A stretch of DNA of 64,000 bases from Candidatus Arsenophonus lipoptenae (GTDB lineage Bacteria > Pseudomonadota > Gammaproteobacteria > Enterobacterales > Enterobacteriaceae): positions 756,501 through 820,500 of the forward strand of contig NZ_CP013920.1 in NCBI RefSeq assembly GCF_001534665.1, in the 5' to 3' direction. How positions within the stretch are numbered: position 1 is the first letter of the stretch; every line of letters begins with the position of its first letter. The notes beneath the pieces are model-generated. The model did no database searches. It was not told the origin of the DNA and saw only the letters and a list, made by a program, of their open reading frames with translations. Shown here piece by piece: positions 57,166 to 64,000 of the stretch. A program made the translations under genes and the position numbers.

Positions 57166-57206
57166 AAGTTATTTAAATAATGAAAAAGTAAAATATTAAA
57201 TAACTT
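57166..57206 (+). terminator. Possible terminator between yebC and serS
   Basis: The arms aagttatttaa (57166-57176) and ttaaataactt (57196-57206) are perfectly complementary over 11 bp, with a 19-base loop and a T-rich tail (ttct). It lies 39 bases after the yebC stop, between convergent genes, so it could end either transcript. The large loop and A/T-only stem limit confidence. Confidence 0.4.
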
Positions 57207-57283
57207 TTCTTAAATTAAAATTTATCCTAATGATATTTATACAATTTAAATATTAGAAAATATTTAAATTGTATTTTATAATA

Positions 57284-58579
57284 TTAACTAATATATTTTA
57301 AGCCATTCATATATGGATGCAAAACTTTAGGAATTTTAATTCTACCATCTATTTGTTGATAATTTTCCATAATAGCTACTAGAGTACGACCAACAGCTAA
57401 ACCTGAACCATTTAAAGTATGTACAAATTGTGGTTTTTTGTTATTTTTATAATTCCGAAAACGAGTTTGCATGCGACGTGCTTGAAAATCACAGGTATTT
57501 GAACATGAAGAAACCTCACGATAACTTTTTTGTGATGGCAACCATACCTCTAGATCATATGTTTTACAAGATGCAAATCCCATATCACCAGTACATAAAA
57601 CCATTTTCCTATAAGGAAGTTTTAATAATTGTAATACTTTTTCTGCATGACCTGTTAATTCTTCTAGTGCAGACATTGATTTTGTTGGTTCTACTATTTG
57701 TATTAATTCAACTTTATCAAATTGATGCATACGAATTAAACCTCGTGTGTCACGTCCATAAGCACCTGCTTCTGAACGAAAACATGAGGTATGTGCTGTT
57801 AGGCGTATTGGCAGTCTTTCAATTGCTAAAATTTCATTACGAAATAAATTAATGAGTGGTACTTCAGCTGTTGGTATCAATGCATATTGTTGATTTATTA
57901 ATTGTTCTTTTATATTTTGAACATAGAAAAGTTCTTCACTAAATTTTGGTAATTGCCCAGTTCCATATAATGTAGTGTTATTTACTAAATAAGGAACATA
58001 AGTTTCTGTATAACCATTATATTCTGTGTGTAAATTTAACATAAATTGTATTAAAGCACGATGTAACCGTGCAATTTGTCCTTTCATTATTACAAAACGA
58101 GATCCTGTAATTTTTACAGCAGAAGGAAAATCTAGACCATTAACGAATTCACCTAATTCTACATGATCTTTAATATCAAAATTAAATTGATATGGTTCGC
58201 CCCAACGACTTATTTCAATATTATTATTTTCATCTTTTCCTATAGGTACACTTTCATCTGGTAAATTAGGTAATTTTACAGATATATTAAATATATTATT
58301 TTGTATTCTTATCAATTCATTTTCAATTTTATGTAATTCATCAGTTAATTGATTAACTTCTTTGCGTAATATATTAATATTTTCACCGTGTGCTTTTAAA
58401 TCACGAATTATTTTCGAATATGAGTTTCTTTTTGCTTTCAAGGATTCTGTTTTAATTTGTAAATATTTTCTTTCCTTTTCTAATTTACATAAGTAATTAG
58501 AATCAAAAATGAAACCTCTATGAGCTAGCTTTTGTATAATAAAACTTAATTTATTACGTAGTAATTTTGGGTCTAACAT
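57284..58579 (-). CDS. serS: Seryl-tRNA synthetase
   Basis: Class II synthetase for tRNA-Ser. The product has 431 residues (430 in E. coli). The N-terminal antiparallel coiled coil that grips the long variable arm spans about residues 30-110. Motif 2 ([24 protein letters not shown] region) and motif 3 ([18 protein letters not shown]) are intact, with the SSCSN segment between them. rarA and ftsK, which flank serS-lolA in E. coli, are missing. Confidence 0.97.
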   Translation of the reverse strand: MLDPKLLRNKLSFIIQKLAHRGFIFDSNYLCKLEKERKYLQIKTESLKAKRNSYSKIIRDLKAHGENINILRKEVNQLTDELHKIENELIRIQNNIFNISVKLPNLPDESVPIGKDENNNIEISRWGEPYQFNFDIKDHVELGEFVNGLDFPSAVKITGSRFVIMKGQIARLHRALIQFMLNLHTEYNGYTETYVPYLVNNTTLYGTGQLPKFSEELFYVQNIKEQLINQQYALIPTAEVPLINLFRNEILAIERLPIRLTAHTSCFRSEAGAYGRDTRGLIRMHQFDKVELIQIVEPTKSMSALEELTGHAEKVLQLLKLPYRKMVLCTGDMGFASCKTYDLEVWLPSQKSYREVSSCSNTCDFQARRMQTRFRNYKNNKKPQFVHTLNGSGLAVGRTLVAIMENYQQIDGRIKIPKVLHPYMNGLKYIS

Positions 58580-59006
58580 TTTGACCTAATATTTATTAGT
58601 ATTGTTTTTATTAAATGTTTTAAAATAAAATAATAGAGAAAATAATTTTTTTTCATTTTCTTGTGTTTAAATTTAATAGTGTTTATTCAATATAAAATGC
58701 GTAATTAATAGTATTTATAATATAAATTAATAGTATTTATAATATAATTAGATATAGTTTTTATGAAAAATATGCTTTATTTTTTCATATGAAAAATATA
58801 ATAGCAACTGAAAATCTATAAAATATTAATTATTTTTTTATATTAAGAGTTATTATAAATTATTAATAATATAGTTAATTGTAATATTCATTATATTTTT
58901 TATAACTAAGTCAGTCTCTGATTAATTTAATTAGTGATTAATATAGATAATATTTAGTGTTTAGCATAAAAAAGTATATATAAAATAATATATTATTTAT
59001 TACTTT
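58580..59006. other. Gene-free spacer between lolA and serS
   Basis: About 430 bases where E. coli carries rarA. No Walker motif or other RarA segment can be read. Direct repeats of attaatagtatttataatataa occur near 58700-58750 in part. Nothing else is seen. Confidence 0.5.
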
Positions 59007-59618
59007 TTACTTTTGATTATCAATAGATACATTATTTGGTGGAATAAATTTAAATTTATTATCATTGATATAACTTGATAAATGGGTTTTTAGTTGAAAA
59101 AAATTTATTTGACCATACTGTTCTGTCATTATAAACTTCTGAATAGTTCCATTTGGTTCGATAGTAATTGAAAAATCTTTTAAATTTCCTTTGTTTTCTT
59201 TATCTATCAATAAAAAATTATCCCCGTTTTGACTAATTTGATAACGTTTCCAATCTTCTTTATTATTACGGATTATCAATATAAAAGGAGTATTAGTTAT
59301 TGCTGAACTTAAACAAGTTACAGTAACTTGTTTAATTGAAGGATTATAAAACCATAGATTAGTACCATCAGAAATTAACCAATACTTATCTGGTGAAAAT
59401 ATATGCCAATTAAATAAATTTGGGCGTTTCAACCATAAATGACCTTTGCTTTGATTAATTAAATCACCATCAATACTTATTACTTTTTGTATAAAAGTTG
59501 CGTAAAAACTATTAATTTTATTTAATCGTTTTTGAAGTTCAACAGAAGCAGTTAAGGCAGATACTTGTGTAGTAAAAAAACTTATTATTAATAATATTAA
59601 TATTATTATTTTTTTCAT
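59007..59618 (-). CDS. lolA: Outer-membrane lipoprotein carrier protein LolA
   Basis: Periplasmic chaperone that moves lipoproteins from LolCDE to LolB. The product has 203 residues, as in E. coli. A signal peptide (MKKIIILILLIISFF then TTQVSA) is cleaved most likely after Ala21 or so. The mature protein has the FYATFIQKV, GHLWLKRPNLFNW and PDKYWLISDGTNLWFYNP blocks of the family. It indicates that lipoproteins and an outer membrane are still assembled. Divergent from trxB after the loss of ftsK and lrp. Confidence 0.95.
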   Translation of the reverse strand: MKKIIILILLIISFFTTQVSALTASVELQKRLNKINSFYATFIQKVISIDGDLINQSKGHLWLKRPNLFNWHIFSPDKYWLISDGTNLWFYNPSIKQVTVTCLSSAITNTPFILIIRNNKEDWKRYQISQNGDNFLLIDKENKGNLKDFSITIEPNGTIQKFIMTEQYGQINFFQLKTHLSSYINDNKFKFIPPNNVSIDNQK

Positions 59619-59965
59619 TAATCAATTATCCTTATTTTTATAATATTTATTGTTAAAATTAAAGGTATATATAATGAAATTATCTAACAATTCTATAACT
59701 ATAAATTCCATTTTTCAGAATTTTTTATAGTAAATTATAATTATATGAATACTAAATATTATTAATATAATATTATTATCAAATAATTAATATTACAAAT
59801 TATTTCTTAATGCCATATACTTATATTATTAAAATATTAATATTAATTAAAGTTAATAACTTAAAAAATATTTTTTTTGAAAACACATGTTTTACTAATT
59901 ACAATTATTAATAAATATATTAATTATTAATAAATATATTAATATTCTAATTATATGGAGAATAA
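59619..59965. other. Divergent spacer between lolA and trxB
   Basis: About 350 bases. E. coli has ftsK and lrp here; no remnant of either (for example the FtsK DNA-translocase motifs) is readable. The two promoters should lie in it. A short tandem repeat ttattaataaatata occurs close to the trxB ribosome site (ggag). Confidence 0.5.
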
Positions 59966-60943
<978 letters not shown>

Positions 60944-61006
60944 GTTATATAATAATTTTTATTATTTTTAATAATTTTGCTAATTACTTAAAATATAGAA
61001 TGATTA

Positions 61007-62779
61007 ATGAATAAACAAAAACAAATTAAATTAATTAAATGGCTAAAACAACAATCAATAATAGTAAAAAAATGGATATATTTATCTGTTTTATTAGGAA
61101 TAATTAGTGGTATATTAATTGTTGCCCAAGTGTGGGTTTTAGCTGATATTTTACAATCATTGATCGTATATAATCAATCAAGAGAACAATTATTAATTCA
61201 ATTTATATTATTAATTTGTGTATTTATTTTTAGATCTATAATATATTTTATACGAGAAAGAGTTGGATTTATTTGTGGTAAAATTATTCGAAAAAATATT
61301 CGTAGTGTAGTTTTAAATAAGTTTGATGAATTAGGTCCTATTTGGGTTAAACATAAACCTAGTGGTAGTTGGTCAACAATTATATTAGAGCAAATTGATG
61401 ATATACAAGATTATTATGCACGATATTTACCTCAAATGTACTTAGCCATAATAATACCAATTATTATTTTAGTTGGCATTATTCCAATTAATTGGGTAGC
61501 TGGGGTAATTTTATTTATAACAGCACCTTTGATTCCATTGTTTATGATATTAATTGGGATGGGGGCTGCTGATATTAATCATAAAAATTTTATTATATTA
61601 TCTAGATTAGGTGGTAGATTTCTTGATCGGTTACGTGGTCTAGATACTTTAAGAATTTTTTTTCGTGCTGAAAAAGAAATACTAGATATTAAAAAAGTTA
61701 CAGAAGAGTTTCGTAAAAAAAATATGGATGTTTTACGAATTGCTTTTCTTTCTTCAGCAGTATTGGAATTTTTTACATCTATTTCAATAGCGTTAGTTGC
61801 TGTTTATTTTAGTTTTTCTTATTTAGGTAAATTACATTTTGGCAGTTATGGAATGCCAATTACGCTTTTTTCTGGTTTTTTAGTATTAATATTAGCACCT
61901 GAATTTTTTAAACCACTACGTGATTTGGGTATTTATTATCATGCTAAAGCAACAGCAATTGGTGCAGCAGATACTTTATTTACATTATTAACCAGTGTAG
62001 AAAAAAAATTACCTAATGCGCAAATCATTCAAAAAATTCCTATGATACAATCATTAATGATTGTTGCAAAAAATTTAGAAATTTTTTCTCATGATAATGT
62101 TCATTTAGTTGGTCCATTAAATTTTACTATATTACCAAATCAACGTATTGCTATAGTAGGACATAGTGGTTCTGGAAAAAGTTCACTATTAAATGTTCTA
62201 TTGGGATTTTTACCTTATATTGGTTCATTGACAGTTAATGGAATTGAACTAAGAAATATAGATATAATTAATTGGCGAGAACAACTTAGTTGGATAGGAC
62301 AAAATCCTAATTTACCTGAAAAAACTATTATTGATAATATATGTCTTTCTTCATCAAAAGCATCATCACTTGCAATAAATACTGTTATAGAAAATGCCTA
62401 TATTACTGAATTTACTAAATATCTATCAGAAGGTATTAATACTGAAATTGGAGAAAATGCTACCTACTTGTCTGTAGGTCAGGTTCAAAAAATTGCTATT
62501 GCCCGTGCACTGCTAAAACCATGTCATTTGCTTTTATTAGATGAACCTGTGGCAAGCCTTGATATGAAAAGTGAACAAAGTATTATGAATGTAATTAATA
62601 AACAAGCTACTAAACAAACAACATTAATGATTACCCATTTATTAGATGAAGTAAATAAATATGATCAAATATGGGTTATGTCTAATGGCTTGATTATTGA
62701 ACAGGGTGATTATAATACTTTGATTCAAAGTAAAGGATTATTTAATCAATTACTTAATTATTATTTTAGGGAGGTATAA
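61007..62779 (+). CDS. cydD: Heterodimeric ABC exporter subunit CydD
   Basis: With CydC it exports cysteine and glutathione and is needed for cytochrome bd assembly. The product has 590 residues (588 in E. coli). Six membrane segments are followed by an ATPase domain with Walker A GHSGSGKSS. The signature reads SVGQVQK, as E. coli CydD has a non-canonical VGQAQR. Walker B is LLLLDEPVASLD. The stop shares a base with the cydC start, so the two are translationally coupled. Confidence 0.96.
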   Translation: MNKQKQIKLIKWLKQQSIIVKKWIYLSVLLGIISGILIVAQVWVLADILQSLIVYNQSREQLLIQFILLICVFIFRSIIYFIRERVGFICGKIIRKNIRSVVLNKFDELGPIWVKHKPSGSWSTIILEQIDDIQDYYARYLPQMYLAIIIPIIILVGIIPINWVAGVILFITAPLIPLFMILIGMGAADINHKNFIILSRLGGRFLDRLRGLDTLRIFFRAEKEILDIKKVTEEFRKKNMDVLRIAFLSSAVLEFFTSISIALVAVYFSFSYLGKLHFGSYGMPITLFSGFLVLILAPEFFKPLRDLGIYYHAKATAIGAADTLFTLLTSVEKKLPNAQIIQKIPMIQSLMIVAKNLEIFSHDNVHLVGPLNFTILPNQRIAIVGHSGSGKSSLLNVLLGFLPYIGSLTVNGIELRNIDIINWREQLSWIGQNPNLPEKTIIDNICLSSSKASSLAINTVIENAYITEFTKYLSEGINTEIGENATYLSVGQVQKIAIARALLKPCHLLLLDEPVASLDMKSEQSIMNVINKQATKQTTLMITHLLDEVNKYDQIWVMSNGLIIEQGDYNTLIQSKGLFNQLLNYYFREV

Positions 62780-64000
62780 TGGTTATACTAGTTCCTTTTG
62801 TTATGATGTATTCTCGTCACTGGATAAGACTTAATATTGGAATAATATTAAATATTATAACTACATTGGCTAATATAATACTATTGATCATATCAGGTTG
62901 GTTATTAATTGGAACAGCACTAATTGGCCCCAGTGGGCTATATACCTTTAATTATATGTTACCCGCAGCCGGTATTCGTGGTTTATCTATTATACGTACA
63001 ACTAGTCGTTATGCTGAACGAATAATTAATCATGATACAACTTTTCGAATATTAACATATTTAAGAATTTTTATATTTCAAAATTTATTGCAGTTATCAT
63101 CTAGTGGTATTTCATATTATGATAAAGGAGATATTTTTAATCGTTTAGTAACTGATGTCAAAGTTATTGATCATTTATATTTACGGGTATTTTCTCCAAT
63201 ATTAAGCAATTTCATTATTATTATTCTTTTTACTTTTTTTTTAAGTAGATTAAATATGCTTTTAACTTTTATATTAAGCATAATTATGCTTTGTTTGATT
63301 ATTCATTTACCTATATTTTTTTATAATTTAGGAAAATCTATTGGTTACGATTTAACTATATTACGTAGTAAATATCGTACTTGCTTAATTAATATTATTC
63401 AATCACAAGCAGAGTTAACTATTTTTGGTGCATTTAATCGTTTTCGAAAAATATTAACTAATTTGGAATACAATTTATTGAAAAGACAAGAACAGCAATT
63501 TAACTTAACTACATTAGCTCAATCTATTATGATTTTTTTTTCTGGTTTTTCTATAATTTTAGTAATTTGGATAGGAGCAGATGCGTTTGATAATCAAAAT
63601 CAATTTAAATCACTTATAGCACTATTTATTTTTTCTGTTTTAGCTATATTTGAAGTTTTAGGATCATTTGCTATTGCTTTTCAATATTTAGGGGAAGTAA
63701 TTACTTCTATAAATAGATTAATGGAATTAATTAATCAAAAACCAATCATTAGATTTCCAATTGCAGAACAAATAATAAGTAATAAAGTAGAAATCAAAAT
63801 ACAAAAAATATATTTTAGCTATCCTAAACAAATAAAACCAGCATTACAAAATATATCTTTTACAATCAAAATTGGTGAACATATTGCACTATTAGGTAAA
63901 ACTGGTTGCGGTAAATCTACGTTATTACAATTATTAACTCGTGCATGGGATGTTAATTCTGGTAAAATTTTGATCAATGATATTCCAATTCAGCTTTATG
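62779..64000 (+). CDS. cydC: Heterodimeric ABC exporter subunit CydC (partial)
   Basis: Partner of CydD. The frame stays open for 407 codons and is cut by the window edge; E. coli CydC has 573 residues. The N-terminal part aligns well: LYTFNYMLPAAGIRG, DHLYLRVFSPIL and AELTIFGA. Walker A is GKTGCGKSTLLQLLTRAW. The rest of the ATPase domain is outside. The start overlaps the cydD stop (TAATG). No stop or frameshift is seen in the visible part. Confidence 0.95.
   Translation, partial: MVILVPFVMMYSRHWIRLNIGIILNIITTLANIILLIISGWLLIGTALIGPSGLYTFNYMLPAAGIRGLSIIRTTSRYAERIINHDTTFRILTYLRIFIFQNLLQLSSSGISYYDKGDIFNRLVTDVKVIDHLYLRVFSPILSNFIIIILFTFFLSRLNMLLTFILSIIMLCLIIHLPIFFYNLGKSIGYDLTILRSKYRTCLINIIQSQAELTIFGAFNRFRKILTNLEYNLLKRQEQQFNLTTLAQSIMIFFSGFSIILVIWIGADAFDNQNQFKSLIALFIFSVLAIFEVLGSFAIAFQYLGEVITSINRLMELINQKPIIRFPIAEQIISNKVEIKIQKIYFSYPKQIKPALQNISFTIKIGEHIALLGKTGCGKSTLLQLLTRAWDVNSGKILINDIPIQLY

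Overview
The window is a very A+T-rich stretch of a bacterial chromosome. Almost every gene aligns end to end with an Escherichia coli K-12 protein, and many E. coli neighbourhoods survive: rplU-rpmA-obgE; ftsH-folP-glmM-secG-leuU-metY-rimP-nusA-infB-rbfA-truB-rpsO-pnp-deaD; pepA-holC-valS divergent from lptF-lptG; argX-hisR-proM beside yifK and wecA-rho-trxA; aspS-nudB-yebC; cydCD beside trxB. TGA is used as a stop. The low G+C, the long gene-free spacers where E. coli has genes, the shortened protein tails and the pseudogenes point to a host-restricted gammaproteobacterial (Enterobacterales) insect-type endosymbiont in mid reduction. An Arsenophonus-like lineage is possible, but that is a guess from general character.

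Layout. 1-10.4 kb: rplI, ppa, mdh, ispB, rplU-rpmA-obgE, greA, ftsH. 10.9-25.5 kb: a conserved expression block (folP-glmM-secG, two tRNAs, a broken rimP, nusA-infB-rbfA-truB-rpsO-pnp, deaD). 25.9-33.1 kb, minus strand: pyrI-pyrB behind a leader with an attenuator-like hairpin, then valS-holC-pepA. 33.4-41.4 kb: lptF-lptG, pgi, ubiA, and plsB on the minus strand. 42.3-48.6 kb, minus strand: tRNA-Pro, tRNA-His and tRNA-Arg, yifK, a decayed enterobacterial-common-antigen locus with a readable wecE relic, wecA, rho. 49.1-64 kb: trxA, argS, cmoB-cmoA, aspS-nudB-yebC, serS, lolA, trxB, cydD and a cydC cut by the window edge.

Together the genes cover translation and its factors, RNA turnover, pyrimidine and folate synthesis, amino-sugar and phospholipid precursors, LPS and lipoprotein export, redox control and cytochrome bd assembly. 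The tRNA-Pro(UGG) and the CmoA/CmoB enzymes that in E. coli modify its wobble base are both kept.

I found no CRISPR array, insertion sequence, prophage or unknown multigene system. The notable items are: a full-length rimP with four in-frame TAA codons and no net frameshift; a wecE pseudogene between wecA and yifK that I could follow from start to stop; a probable dgkA relic; a perfect 29-bp hairpin between rpsO and pnp; an attenuator-like pyrBI leader; other long perfect intergenic inverted repeats; a WCNPC thioredoxin; an ObgE without its acidic tail; and a short insertion in the NusA KH2 region.
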